From Mycolicibacterium hippocampi (GTDB lineage: Bacteria > Actinomycetota > Actinomycetes > Mycobacteriales > Mycobacteriaceae): DNA of 64,000 nt. A model generated the notes under the pieces. It was not told the DNA's origin. It did not search any database and saw nothing but the letters and a program-made list of their open reading frames with translations. Below are positions 1 through 8,848 of this stretch, in pieces; the first letter of the stretch is position 1; each line of letters opens with the position of its first letter. A program made the position numbers and the translations under genes. The stretch lies in the NCBI RefSeq assembly GCF_010723735.1, contig NZ_BLLB01000002.1:3534001-3598000 (forward strand). Reading direction: 5' to 3'.

Positions 1-1
1 C

Positions 2-739
2 ATACCGCACGACCCGCGAGCCACGGCGACGCTGGTGGTGGCGGGGTTCGCACTGGTCGGATTGTTCGTGGTGGTCGACCGCAGGCTGACCGTGTCCGTC
101 CTGCCTCCCAGCACGTTCGGCAGGGGACCGTTGAAGTGGATCTACCTCACGTTGGGCGTGCTGATGGCCGCCACGATGGTGGACATGTATGTGCCGTTGT
201 TCGGTCAGAGGCTCGCGCACCTGACACCGGTTGCAGCGGGGTTTCTCAGCGCCGGGCTGGCCCTCGGCTGGACGTTCGCCGAGATCACCAGCGCCTCCCT
301 CGGCCGGCAACGTGTCATCGTCCGCACCGTCGCGATCGCCCCGGTGGTGATGGCCACCGGTCTGATGCTCAGCGCATTGACTCAGCGTGAGAATGCCTCG
401 CCGATCCTGGTCGCGGTGTGGGCGGCCGGTCTGGTGGTCAGCGGCGCCGGCATAGGGATCGCGTGGCCGCATCTGTCCGCGTGGGCGATGAGCAAGGTCG
501 ACGACCCCGCCGAGGGCCCGGCGGCCGCCGCGGCCATCAACATCGTGCAGGTGATCTCCGCAGCGTTCGGCGCCGCGTTGGCCGGGGTCGTCGTCAATCT
601 CACAGACTCCGGTGACGCCGGCGCCGCCCGCTGGCTGTTCGCCTCCTTCGCCGCGCTGGCGGCGCTGGCCGTGGTGGCGTCGACCCGGAGTGGACGATCT
701 ACGGAGCCCACCGCCGGGCCGCTGAGGTCGCTGGCATGA
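2..739 (+). CDS. MFS drug-efflux transporter, C-terminal part (cut by window edge)
   Basis: The frame is open to the left edge, so only the last ~245 residues are visible and the true start lies outside. The visible part has about six hydrophobic membrane segments, with glycine/alanine-rich helices typical of the C-terminal half of a 12-14 helix major facilitator of the drug:H+ antiporter type. It would act in the inner membrane as a proton-driven efflux pump. Its place shortly before a universal stress protein and uvrA matches Rv1634 in M. tuberculosis (remembered synteny). The substrate cannot be told from sequence. A second MFS gene follows 35 bp downstream on the same strand. Confidence 0.75.
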   Translation: MPHDPRATATLVVAGFALVGLFVVVDRRLTVSVLPPSTFGRGPLKWIYLTLGVLMAATMVDMYVPLFGQRLAHLTPVAAGFLSAGLALGWTFAEITSASLGRQRVIVRTVAIAPVVMATGLMLSALTQRENASPILVAVWAAGLVVSGAGIGIAWPHLSAWAMSKVDDPAEGPAAAAAINIVQVISAAFGAALAGVVVNLTDSGDAGAARWLFASFAALAALAVVASTRSGRSTEPTAGPLRSLA

Positions 740-773
740 TGTGGCTTCCAGATCTCGGCAGGGAGGCGCAGTG

Positions 774-2150
774 ATGAGTAGCGACGTCGCGGACGGCGAT
801 CTGGTCGCAGGGGTACCCCGGCGACGAATCGTGATCGCCTCGATGGTGGGCACCACCATCGAGTTCTACGACTTCTACATCTACGCCACCGCAGCCGTGT
901 CGGTGTTTCCGCACCTGTTCTTCCCGAAGAGCGATTCGACGACTGCGTTGCTGGCCTCACTGGCCACCTTCGGGCTCGCGTTCGTCGCACGCCCGGTGGG
1001 CTCGGTCGTGTTCGGGCATTTCGGAGATCGCGTGGGACGTAAGGCAACCCTGGTCGGCTCGCTGTTGCTGATGGGCATCGCGACGTTCGCGATCGGACTG
1101 CTGCCCACCTACGCCCAGGTGGGGATCGTCGCCCCGGCGCTACTGGCGGTCCTGCGTTTCTCCCAGGGACTTGCGCTCGGCGGTGAGTGGAGCGGCGCAG
1201 CGCTGCTGGCCACCGAGACGGCCAGGCCCGGCAAGCGAGGCTGGGCGGCGATGTGGCCGCAACTCGGAGCACCGTTCGGCTTCCTGCTGGCGAACGGTCT
1301 GTTCCTGGCGCTCATCTTCTGGCTCGGCCACCGCACCGCGGAGCCCGACCTGGACGGGGCATTCATGACCTGGGGCTGGCGCATCCCGTTCCTGTTGAGC
1401 GCGGTGATGGTGGCCATCGGCCTGTACGTGCGCCTGCGGCTGATGGAGACGCCGGTGTTCACCCGCGCGGTGGAACGGGGCGAGAAGGTCAAAAGCCCGC
1501 TGGCCGAAGTCTTCCGCTCGAGCTGGCGTCAGCTGATCATCGGCACCTTCGTGATGCTGGCGACGTACACCATGTTCTACATCGTGACGACGTGGGCGCT
1601 GAGCTTCGGCACCGGGAAACGACCGCCGGAGGGCTCCGGACTCGGATTCGGCTACGTCGACTTCCTACAACTGCAGCTGATCGCCGTGCTGTTCTTCGCG
1701 GGCATGCTGCCGCTGTCGGGTTGGCTCGCCGACCGCGTGGGCCGTCGCCGTCTGCTGTTGGTCGTCACGGCGGGAATCATGGCCTACGGCGCGCTGTTCG
1801 CCCCGCTGCTGGGCTCCGGCGACACGTCGTACGGCACCATGCTGGTCTTCTTGATCATCGGGATGACGTTGATGGGCTTCACCTTCGGGCCGATGAGTGC
1901 GGTGCTGCCCGAGTTGTTCCCGACCAACGTGCGGTACACGGGGTCGGGGATCTCCTACAACGTCGCGAGCATCCTCGGTGCTGCGGTGGCACCGTTCATC
2001 GCCACCTGGCTCGCGACGCAGTACGGCGTGGGCTGGGTCGGCCTCTACCTTTTTGTCGCGGCGACGTTGAGCCTCATCGCGATCCTGGTCATGCGGGAGG
2101 GCAAGGACGCGTCGCTGGATACCGAACCTCGAGATGATGCGCTGCGCTAG
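774..2150 (+). CDS. MFS transporter, metabolite:H+ symporter (MHS) type
   Basis: This 458-residue membrane protein has the MHS-family layout. A short cytoplasmic N-terminus leads into the segment IEFYDFYIYATAA in helix 1. The loop between helices 2 and 3 has the GDRVGRK motif (from about residue 85), and a second ADRVGRRR motif lies in the C-terminal half. Relatives such as ShiA, KgtP and ProP import dicarboxylates, shikimate or betaine with protons; the substrate here is unknown. I chose the ATG at 774 because a GGGAGG ribosome site precedes it and the N-terminus then matches the family. An in-frame start 33 bases earlier has no such site. Confidence 0.85.
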   Translation: MSSDVADGDLVAGVPRRRIVIASMVGTTIEFYDFYIYATAAVSVFPHLFFPKSDSTTALLASLATFGLAFVARPVGSVVFGHFGDRVGRKATLVGSLLLMGIATFAIGLLPTYAQVGIVAPALLAVLRFSQGLALGGEWSGAALLATETARPGKRGWAAMWPQLGAPFGFLLANGLFLALIFWLGHRTAEPDLDGAFMTWGWRIPFLLSAVMVAIGLYVRLRLMETPVFTRAVERGEKVKSPLAEVFRSSWRQLIIGTFVMLATYTMFYIVTTWALSFGTGKRPPEGSGLGFGYVDFLQLQLIAVLFFAGMLPLSGWLADRVGRRRLLLVVTAGIMAYGALFAPLLGSGDTSYGTMLVFLIIGMTLMGFTFGPMSAVLPELFPTNVRYTGSGISYNVASILGAAVAPFIATWLATQYGVGWVGLYLFVAATLSLIAILVMREGKDASLDTEPRDDALR

Positions 2151-2248
2151 GGATTATCGGCACAGCGCGTCAATTATCTCGAAATTGCGACACAGATCGG
2201 CAACTGTTGGATCACCGTTGCATTGCCGCCGGGTGCACATTTGCTGGA

Positions 2249-2944
2249 ATGTGTCAACGTTGTCGCGTGCGAACGCCACGGGTAGTCCGTTTCCTCAGTG
2301 TCGCGGTGGTAACCGCCTCCATTCTGAGTCTCTCCGCCGTCAACGCTCCCGTAGCTGCATCGGATTCATGCCCTGACGTCGAGGTGGTGTTCGCGCGCGG
2401 AACGAGCGACCGGGCCGGCGTCGGCTTTGTCGGAAAAGCGTTCATCGACTCGCTGAAATGGAAGCTGCTGGGCAAGCGCGTCTCCACCTACGCGGTCGAC
2501 TACCCCGCCAGCTGGAACTTCTCGAAGTCCACGTCGGCCGGTGCGCTGGACGCCAACAAGCACGTGCAGTACGTGGCAGGGATCTGCCCGAACACCAAGA
2601 TCGTGCTCGGCGGGATGTCCCAGGGTGCGGGCGTGATCGACCTCATCACCATTGGCGACCGGACGATCTGGTTCTTCAAACCTGCGCCGCTTCCCGACAC
2701 CATGGTCGATCACGTCGCCGCCATCGCGGTGTTCGGCAATCCGTCCCGTGACGTGCCCACGCTCGGCCCGCTCACCGAGATCAGCCCGCTCTACGGGCAC
2801 AAGACCATCGACCAATGCGCCACCGGCGACCCGTATTGCTCCCGGGGCATCAACTTCTTCGCGCACTTCGCGTATCCATGGAATGGAATGGTCAGCGAGG
2901 CAGCAGAATTCGTCGCCGGCAGGATTCTCAACAATGAGACCTGA
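2249..2944 (+). CDS. Secreted cutinase-family serine esterase
   Basis: About 231 residues from the ATG at 2249. A basic stretch followed by a hydrophobic segment ending in an Ala-rich site gives a signal peptide, so the enzyme is exported. The mature part begins with CPDVEVVFARGT, a cutinase hallmark. The nucleophile elbow is GGMSQGAG, the acid is in the Asp-Pro-Tyr-Cys segment, and the His sits in HFAYPW near the C-terminus, completing a Ser-Asp-His triad; paired cysteines fit the usual disulfides. Mycobacterial Culp relatives hydrolyse lipid esters or phospholipids. The start is uncertain: in-frame alternatives exist at 2207 and at a GTG near 2267. Confidence 0.85.
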   Translation: MCQRCRVRTPRVVRFLSVAVVTASILSLSAVNAPVAASDSCPDVEVVFARGTSDRAGVGFVGKAFIDSLKWKLLGKRVSTYAVDYPASWNFSKSTSAGALDANKHVQYVAGICPNTKIVLGGMSQGAGVIDLITIGDRTIWFFKPAPLPDTMVDHVAAIAVFGNPSRDVPTLGPLTEISPLYGHKTIDQCATGDPYCSRGINFFAHFAYPWNGMVSEAAEFVAGRILNNET

Positions 2945-3103
2945 GCCTTGCGGTTTTCAGGGAAGCGGCTCTGAGCGCTCGCCGCGGTGCTCGCGGTCAC
3001 GTCCCACCTCTGAAGGTGATGTTGGCGGTGCTGACGTGCCCGGATCCTGGGCGAATACCGCCCCGGTGTGGTGATTCGCACCCATGTTCGCCTGATGCCG
3101 GGT

Positions 3104-3109
3104 TAGGGT
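3104..3109 (+). promoter_or_regulatory. -10 element of the universal stress gene
   Basis: TAGGGT fits the mycobacterial TANNNT -10 pattern and lies 35 bases before the start codon, leaving a short leader with a strong GGGAGGA ribosome site. No clear -35 is visible. The rest of 2945-3103 shows nothing else I can support. Confidence 0.4.
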
Positions 3110-3143
3110 CTGTGGCGTTGCAGCTGACACTGGGAGGATATCG

Positions 3144-3587
3144 ATGAGCGCCTATCAAACCGTTGTGGTCGGCACGGACGGGTCGGATTCGTCGTTGCGT
3201 GCCGTGGACCGCGCCGGTCAGATCGCCGCCGGTGCCAACGCGAAGGTCATCGTCGCGACGGCCTACTTCCCGCAGAGCGAGGATCAGCGAGCGGCTGACG
3301 TGCTCAAGGACGAGGGCTACAAGATGTCGGGCAATGCCCCGATCTACGCGATCCTGCGTGAGGCGCGGGACCGTGCCAAGGCCGCGGGTGCGGTGAACAT
3401 CGAAGAGAAGGCCGTCGTCGGTGCGCCGGTCGACGCACTGGTGGACCTCGCCGAAGAGGTGGGCGCGGACCTACTGGTGGTGGGCAACGTCGGGCTGAGC
3501 ACCATCGCCGGTCGTCTCCTGGGCTCGGTGCCCGCCAACGTCGCACGGCGGTCCAAGACCGACGTGCTGATCGTGCACACCTCCTGA
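3144..3587 (+). CDS. Universal stress protein (UspA family)
   Basis: A single-domain Usp of 147 residues. It starts with a beta strand, VVVGTDGSDSS, and ends with the ATP-binding signature of the family: GNVGLS, then GRLLGSVPANV, i.e. G-x2-G-x9-G-S. The nucleotide-binding residues are therefore present, placing it with the ATP-binding Usp group rather than the UspA-like group that lacks them. The best remembered match is Rv1636 of M. tuberculosis, which binds cAMP and ATP, and the neighbour order supports this. It is transcribed alone, with an ATG preceded by GGGAGGATATCG. Confidence 0.9.
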   Translation: MSAYQTVVVGTDGSDSSLRAVDRAGQIAAGANAKVIVATAYFPQSEDQRAADVLKDEGYKMSGNAPIYAILREARDRAKAAGAVNIEEKAVVGAPVDALVDLAEEVGADLLVVGNVGLSTIAGRLLGSVPANVARRSKTDVLIVHTS

Positions 3588-3649
3588 CCGGAGCCTTTTG
3601 AACGGACACCCCGGGCCGGCGTCGAGCCGACCCGGGGCTTCGCGGCGCG

Positions 3650-4534
3650 TCAGGTGTTGGATGCCTTCGCGATGCTCGCGATCGCCGCGTCGAGCGTGGC
3701 GTTGAACTCCTCGTCGCTCTGCTGTGCGGTCAGGCCCTCGGTGAGGGCGCGGGAGAAGCTCGCGATCACGCCGTGGTTCCTGGAAAGCTTGTCGCAGGCG
3801 TCGTCGCGGCTGTAGCCACCGGACAGTGCGACGACGCGCAGCACCTTCGGATGGTCGACCAGCTCGCGATACAGGTTGTCGACGTCGGGGAGGGTCAGCT
3901 TGAGCATGACCACCTGATCGTCGGCGAGGCCGTCGACGCCATTGAGCAGGGCCGCCTTGAGCTGTTCCTCGGCCTTGCCCTTCTCCGGGCTGTGGATGTC
4001 CACCTCGGGCTCGATGATCGGTACCAGCCCGGCTGCCAGGATCTGGCGGCCGACCTCGAACTGCTGGTCGACGACGGCGGCCAGACCTGCTCCTGGGAGC
4101 TTGATCACAGACCGCATCTTGGTGCCGAACACGCCCTTGTCGCGAGCGCGGGCCAGCAACTCGTCGAGGCCTGGGATCGGTTTCATCACCTGCGCGCCGT
4201 CCTCCTCGGCGGCGAGGCCCTTGTCGACCTTCAGGAACGGCACGACCTGCTTGACGTTCCACAGGTAGTCCGAGGTCGAGCGCCCGTCGATCTCGCGGTC
4301 CATCGTGTCCTCGAACAGAATGGCGCCGAGGACCCGGTCGCCGGTGAAGCTCGGGCTGGTGATGATGCGGGTGCGCATCTCATGCACCAGGTCGAACATC
4401 TGCTCGTCGTTCGAGTACGCGTCCTCGGCGATGCCGTAGAGCTTCAACGCCTTGGGTGTGCTGCCGCCGCTCTGATCCAACGCCGCGATGAACCCGCCAC
4501 CGCTCTGGACCTTGCTGAACTGATCGTTGTTCAT
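3650..4534 (-). CDS. Fructose-bisphosphate aldolase, class I
   Basis: The protein of 294 residues begins MNNDQFSKVQSGGGFIAALD, closely matching the N-terminus of compact class I (Schiff-base) aldolases of the staphylococcal type, which are ~296 residues long. It reversibly cleaves fructose 1,6-bisphosphate to glyceraldehyde 3-phosphate and dihydroxyacetone phosphate in the cytosol, needing no metal. Mycobacteria usually rely on the zinc class II enzyme, so this would be an additional isozyme. I chose the ATG at 4534 by family N-terminus; an in-frame ATG 21 bases upstream is also possible. It is convergent with the stress-protein gene and 46 bp downstream of the hydrolase gene on the same strand. 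Confidence 0.88.
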   Translation of the reverse strand: MNNDQFSKVQSGGGFIAALDQSGGSTPKALKLYGIAEDAYSNDEQMFDLVHEMRTRIITSPSFTGDRVLGAILFEDTMDREIDGRSTSDYLWNVKQVVPFLKVDKGLAAEEDGAQVMKPIPGLDELLARARDKGVFGTKMRSVIKLPGAGLAAVVDQQFEVGRQILAAGLVPIIEPEVDIHSPEKGKAEEQLKAALLNGVDGLADDQVVMLKLTLPDVDNLYRELVDHPKVLRVVALSGGYSRDDACDKLSRNHGVIASFSRALTEGLTAQQSDEEFNATLDAAIASIAKASNT

Positions 4535-4580
4535 GTTCTCTTTCGTGTCTCCCATGTCTTCCGGTTGTCCGTCTCTCCCG

Positions 4581-5258
4581 CTACCAACCACGCTCGCGCC
4601 ATTCACCCAGATGCGGGCGTTCGGTCCCGAGCGTCGTGTCATCGCCGTGCCCTGGGTACACGACGGTCTGATCATCGAAGACGTCGAACACCTTGCTGGA
4701 CACATCGTCCAGCAGCTGCTCGAAGTCACCTTCTTTCCAGGTCTTGCCGACGCCGCCGGGAAACAGGCAGTCACCGGTGAACAGGTGTACCCGATGATCG
4801 GTGGCGGGCCCGCTCAGCGCCAGCGCCACCGAACCGGGGGTGTGCCCGCGCAGGTGGATGACGTCGAATGTGAGTTCGCCGACCTTGACGGTGTCGCCGT
4901 CCGAGAGCAGCACGTCGGGGGTGACCGGAAGGGGTTCGGCGTCCAACGGATGCGCGGCGGTCGGGGCGTGGGTGGCGCCGGCGACCTCCGCGAGCCCCAT
5001 CCAATGATCCTGGTGCTGATGGCTGGTGACGATCAGCGACAGCTTGGGCGCGTACCGCTCGATCAGTTCCAGCAGGATCGCGGCGTCGTTGGCGGCATCG
5101 ATGAGTAGTGTCTCGCCGGTCTGGGAACAGGTGATGAGGTAGGCGTTGTTGTCCATGGTTCCGACGGACACCTTGATGATGAAGGCGCCGGGAAGGGTGC
5201 GGCGGGCTGCCGTCTGAGGTTCGACGTGGCCCGTGTAGTTGTCGTCGACGACGGTCAT
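4581..5258 (-). CDS. Metallo-beta-lactamase-fold hydrolase (glyoxalase II-like)
   Basis: A 225-residue cytosolic hydrolase with the two-metal motif THxHxDH at residues 79-85 (H80, H82, D84, H85). A further metal His lies in LRGHTPGS, the bridging Asp in FTGDCLFPGG, and the final His in VYPGHGDDT. This set and the length fit glyoxalase II-like or persulfide dioxygenase-like members; the substrate is not determined. It corresponds by position to Rv1637c. It is divergent from uvrA with a 153-bp gap and may be cotranscribed with the aldolase downstream. Confidence 0.85.
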   Translation of the reverse strand: MTVVDDNYTGHVEPQTAARRTLPGAFIIKVSVGTMDNNAYLITCSQTGETLLIDAANDAAILLELIERYAPKLSLIVTSHQHQDHWMGLAEVAGATHAPTAAHPLDAEPLPVTPDVLLSDGDTVKVGELTFDVIHLRGHTPGSVALALSGPATDHRVHLFTGDCLFPGGVGKTWKEGDFEQLLDDVSSKVFDVFDDQTVVYPGHGDDTTLGTERPHLGEWRERGW

Positions 5259-5328
5259 GGTGACTCACGTTACTTCCCGGCTCCTGCCGCCTGACGGGGG
5301 CTTGGCCAGCTTTGTCGGAGGGGCCGCA

Positions 5329-5334
5329 TAGCAT
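5329..5334 (+). promoter_or_regulatory. Putative uvrA -10 element
   Basis: TAGCAT fits the TANNNT pattern. It lies six bases before a GTG at 5341, so transcription would begin at or near that GTG and the transcript would start with a short leaderless reading frame. No good -35 and no LexA box is evident by eye in 5259-5411. Confidence 0.4.
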
Positions 5335-5340
5335 GAATCC

Positions 5341-5427
5341 GTGCGACGTCTGCCGGGCTGTGTCAGGCCGGGAACCGGGTATGCGCGAGTAGATCGTTGG
5401 GAAGGACGGAGTTGGCTGACCGCCTGA
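5341..5427 (+). CDS. Possible leaderless 28-residue upstream ORF overlapping the uvrA start
   Basis: A GTG seven bases after the putative -10 opens a 28-codon frame, beginning MRRLPGCVRPG, that ends at a TGA inside uvrA, 16 bases past its start, in a different frame. Mycobacteria translate many such leaderless short frames (known for the genus). Whether this one is translated, or affects uvrA translation by overlap, is inference. It has no recognisable domain and only one Cys. Confidence 0.3.
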   Translation: MRRLPGCVRPGTGYARVDRWEGRSWLTA

Positions 5428-8312
5428 TCGTCAAGGGTGCCCGAGAGCACAATCTGCGTGGCGTCGACCTCGACTTGCCGCGCGACGCGATAATCGTGTT
5501 CACCGGACTGTCGGGATCCGGCAAGTCGTCGTTGGCGTTCGACACTATCTTCGCCGAGGGGCAGCGCCGGTACGTCGAGTCGCTGTCGGCCTACGCCCGG
5601 CAATTCCTCGGGCAGATGGACAAACCGGACGTCGACTTCATCGAGGGCCTTTCGCCCGCGGTGTCGATCGACCAGAAATCCACGAACCGCAATCCGCGCT
5701 CGACGGTGGGCACCATCACCGAGGTTTACGACTACCTGCGTCTGCTCTACGCCCGCGCGGGCACCCCACACTGCCCGGTGTGCGGCGAGCGCATCGCCCG
5801 CCAGACGCCCCAGCAGATCGTCGACCAGGTCCTCGCGATGGACGAAGGGCTGCGGTTCCAGGTGCTGGCCCCGGTGGTCCGCACCCGTAAGGGAGAGTTC
5901 GTCGACCTCTTCGACAAGCTCAACACGCAGGGCTACAGCAGGGTGCGGGTCGACGGGGTGGTGCACTCGCTGTCCGATCCGCCGAAGCTGAAGAAGCAGG
6001 AGAAGCACGACATCGAGGTGGTCGTCGACCGGTTGACGGTCAAGGCGAGCGCCAAGCAGCGTCTCACCGACTCGGTGGAGACCGCACTGAACCTGGCTGA
6101 CGGCATCCTCGTGCTGGAGTTCGTCGACAGAGAAGACAACCACCCGCACCGGGAGCAGAGGTTCTCGGAAAAACTTGCCTGTCCGAACGGGCACCCGCTG
6201 GCCGTCGACGATCTGGAGCCCCGGTCGTTCTCGTTCAACTCGCCCTACGGTGCGTGCCCGGAGTGCGTCGGACTGGGCAACAAGAAGGAGGTCGATCCGG
6301 ACCTCGTGGTGCCCGACCCCGACCTCACCCTGGCCGAGGGTGCCATCGCCCCCTGGTCGATGGGGCAGACCGCCGAGTACTTCACCCGGATGCTGTCCGG
6401 CCTGGGCGACCAACTCGGATTTGATGTCGACACCCCGTGGAAGAAGCTGCCCGCCAAGGCGCGCCGGGCGATTCTCGAAGGCTGTGACGAGCAGGTCCAC
6501 GTGCGGTACAAGAACCGCTACGGCCGGACCCGCTCCTATTACGCGGACTTCGAGGGCGTCATGGCGTTTCTGCACCGCCGCATGGAGCAGACCGACTCCG
6601 AGCAGATGAAAGAGCGCCTCGAGGGCTTCATGCGCGACGTGCCCTGCCCGGAATGTGAGGGCACCAGGCTCAAGCCGGAGATCCTCGCGGTGACGATGAC
6701 CGCCGGGGATTTCGGCGCGAAGTCGATCGCTGAGGTCGCCGAACTGTCGATCGCGGAGTGCGCGCAGTTCCTCAATGCACTGACCCTGGGAACCAGAGAG
6801 CAGGCCATCGCCGGGCAGGTGCTCAAAGAGATCCAGTCGCGGCTGGGATTCCTGCTCGACGTCGGGTTGGACTATCTGTCGTTGTCGCGCGCGGCGGCGA
6901 CGCTGTCCGGCGGTGAGGCGCAACGCATCCGGCTGGCCACCCAGATCGGTTCCGGCCTGGTCGGGGTGCTCTACGTGCTCGACGAACCCTCGATCGGCCT
7001 GCACCAGCGAGACAATCGGCGGCTGATCGACACCCTGGTGCGGTTGCGGGATCTCGGCAACACCCTCATCGTCGTCGAACACGATCTCGACACCATCGCC
7101 CACGCCGATTGGGTTGTCGACATCGGTCCGGCAGCCGGGGAACACGGCGGCCAGATCGTGCACAGCGGTCCCTATGAGGATCTGCTGAAGAACCCGAATT
7201 CGATCACCGGCGCCTATCTTTCGGGTAAGGAGCAGATCGAGGTCCCGGTCCTGCGCCGGCTCGCCGATACCAAGCGCCAGCTCACGGTCGTCGGTGCGCG
7301 CGAGCACAACCTGCGCCAGATCGACGTGTCCTTCCCCCTCGGGGTGCTGACCTCGGTGACCGGTGTCTCCGGGTCGGGTAAGTCGACGCTGGTCAACGAC
7401 ATCCTGGCCTCTGTGCTGGCGAACAAGCTCAACGGGGCCCGGCAGGTGCCGGGCCGGCACACCCGGGTGACCGGTCTCGACAAGGTCGACAAGCTGGTCC
7501 GTGTGGACCAGTCACCGATCGGCCGGACGCCGCGGTCCAACCCGGCCACCTACACCGGGGTGTTCGACAAGATCCGCACCCTGTTCGCGGCGACCACCGA
7601 AGCCAAGGTCCGCGGCTATCAGCCCGGGCGGTTCTCCTTCAACGTCAAGGGCGGGCGGTGCGAAGCCTGCTCGGGTGACGGCACCATCAAGATCGAGATG
7701 AACTTCCTGCCCGACGTGTATGTGCCGTGCGAGGTGTGCCACGGCGCCCGCTACAACCGCGAAACCCTCGAGGTGCACTACAAGGGCAAGACGATCGCCG
7801 AGGTGCTCGACATGTCCATCGAGGAGGCGGCCGAGTTCTTCGCCCCGATCACCTCCATCCACCGGTACCTCAAGACGCTGGTCGATGTCGGCCTGGGCTA
7901 CGTGCGGCTGGGTCAGCCGGCACCGACACTGTCGGGTGGTGAGGCGCAGCGCGTCAAGCTGGCCTCGGAGTTGCAGAAACGTTCGACCGGCCGCACGGTC
8001 TACATCCTCGACGAGCCCACCACCGGTCTGCACTTCGAGGACATCCGCAAGCTGCTGATGGTCATCAACGGCCTTGTCGACAAAGGCAACACGGTCATCG
8101 TCATCGAGCACAACCTGGACGTCATCAAGACCTCGGACTGGATCATCGACATGGGGCCAGATGGTGGATCGGGTGGCGGCACCGTGGTGGCGACGGGCAC
8201 ACCCGAAGACGTCGCCACCAACGTCGACAGCTACACCGGTCATTTCCTGGCCGAATCGTTGGGCGTGGCGCGGCCCAAGCCGCGTAAGGCCCGGCGCAAG
8301 GTCAGCGCGTAG
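5412..8312 (+). CDS. uvrA: Excinuclease ABC subunit A
   Basis: UvrA scans DNA with UvrB and recognises bulky lesions at the first step of nucleotide excision repair. The 966-residue product has two ABC ATPase modules: Walker A GLSGSGKSS near residue 36, signature LSGGEAQRIRLA and Walker B VLYVLDEPSIGL in the first, and GVSGSGKST, LSGGEAQRVKLA and VYILDEPTTGL in the second. Zinc-binding CxxC pairs occur in both halves (CPVC, CPECVG, CEACSG, CEVC). I prefer the TTG at 5412, spaced 5 bases after AAGGA, because the protein then starts ADRLIVKGAREHN as in other mycobacteria. Position matches Rv1638. Confidence 0.97.
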   Translation: MADRLIVKGAREHNLRGVDLDLPRDAIIVFTGLSGSGKSSLAFDTIFAEGQRRYVESLSAYARQFLGQMDKPDVDFIEGLSPAVSIDQKSTNRNPRSTVGTITEVYDYLRLLYARAGTPHCPVCGERIARQTPQQIVDQVLAMDEGLRFQVLAPVVRTRKGEFVDLFDKLNTQGYSRVRVDGVVHSLSDPPKLKKQEKHDIEVVVDRLTVKASAKQRLTDSVETALNLADGILVLEFVDREDNHPHREQRFSEKLACPNGHPLAVDDLEPRSFSFNSPYGACPECVGLGNKKEVDPDLVVPDPDLTLAEGAIAPWSMGQTAEYFTRMLSGLGDQLGFDVDTPWKKLPAKARRAILEGCDEQVHVRYKNRYGRTRSYYADFEGVMAFLHRRMEQTDSEQMKERLEGFMRDVPCPECEGTRLKPEILAVTMTAGDFGAKSIAEVAELSIAECAQFLNALTLGTREQAIAGQVLKEIQSRLGFLLDVGLDYLSLSRAAATLSGGEAQRIRLATQIGSGLVGVLYVLDEPSIGLHQRDNRRLIDTLVRLRDLGNTLIVVEHDLDTIAHADWVVDIGPAAGEHGGQIVHSGPYEDLLKNPNSITGAYLSGKEQIEVPVLRRLADTKRQLTVVGAREHNLRQIDVSFPLGVLTSVTGVSGSGKSTLVNDILASVLANKLNGARQVPGRHTRVTGLDKVDKLVRVDQSPIGRTPRSNPATYTGVFDKIRTLFAATTEAKVRGYQPGRFSFNVKGGRCEACSGDGTIKIEMNFLPDVYVPCEVCHGARYNRETLEVHYKGKTIAEVLDMSIEEAAEFFAPITSIHRYLKTLVDVGLGYVRLGQPAPTLSGGEAQRVKLASELQKRSTGRTVYILDEPTTGLHFEDIRKLLMVINGLVDKGNTVIVIEHNLDVIKTSDWIIDMGPDGGSGGGTVVATGTPEDVATNVDSYTGHFLAESLGVARPKPRKARRKVSA

Positions 8313-8326
8313 CATCGCGAGCGACG

Positions 8327-8848
8327 GTGCCTGTGCCGGTGATGATTCGGCCGACCACGGCCGATGACATCGACGCCATCGGTGCGATCTACGCGGAGTA
8401 CGTGGACTCCGGTGTCGCGACGTTCGAACTCGTTGCTCCCGACCGGGAAGAACTGCTGCGCAGGTTCGGCGCGGTCGCCTCTGCCGGATTGCCTTACCTG
8501 ACAGCGGTTCTCGACGGTGAGGTCGCCGGCTACGCGTACTGCGCACCCTGGAAGACGCGTCCGGCCTACCGGCATACCGTCGAGGACTCGGTGTATGTGG
8601 CGCCTCATGCTGTCGGCAGGGGAGTCGGTGGCGCGCTTCTGGACGCCGTGCTCGACGCGTGCCGCCAAGAAGGCATCAGACAGGTCATCGCCGTCATCGT
8701 CGATCACGATGCGGATGCGTCGCTGGCGCTTCACCGTCAGCGTGGTTTCACCGACGCCGGGCGCCTCTCGGCGGTCGGGTTCAAGCACGGCAAGTGGCTC
8801 GACACCCTTCTGCTGCAGCGCAGCCTAGACAGCCCGGCAGGCCGGTGA
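8327..8848 (+). CDS. GNAT N-acetyltransferase, phosphinothricin acetyltransferase-like
   Basis: A 173-residue single GNAT domain. It begins with IRPTTADDIDAIGAIYAEYV and has the acetyl-CoA pyrophosphate loop VGRGVGGALLDAVLDAC around residues 97-113. The C-terminal segment with HGKWLDTLLLQRSL is typical of the Pat/MddA branch, which N-acetylates phosphinothricin, methionine sulfoximine or similar amino-acid analogues. It sits 14 bp after uvrA and may be cotranscribed. The start could be GTG 8327 or ATG 8342. Confidence 0.85.
   Translation: MPVPVMIRPTTADDIDAIGAIYAEYVDSGVATFELVAPDREELLRRFGAVASAGLPYLTAVLDGEVAGYAYCAPWKTRPAYRHTVEDSVYVAPHAVGRGVGGALLDAVLDACRQEGIRQVIAVIVDHDADASLALHRQRGFTDAGRLSAVGFKHGKWLDTLLLQRSLDSPAGR

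Noticed and set aside
5265..7460. A 731-codon open frame on the strand opposite uvrA, and many similar long antisense frames (e.g. 12467-13609, 34307-35557)
   Set aside because: They are mirror frames of strong genes in high-GC DNA, with no ribosome site and composition rich in Arg/Val/Asp from codon complement; none has a recognisable domain.
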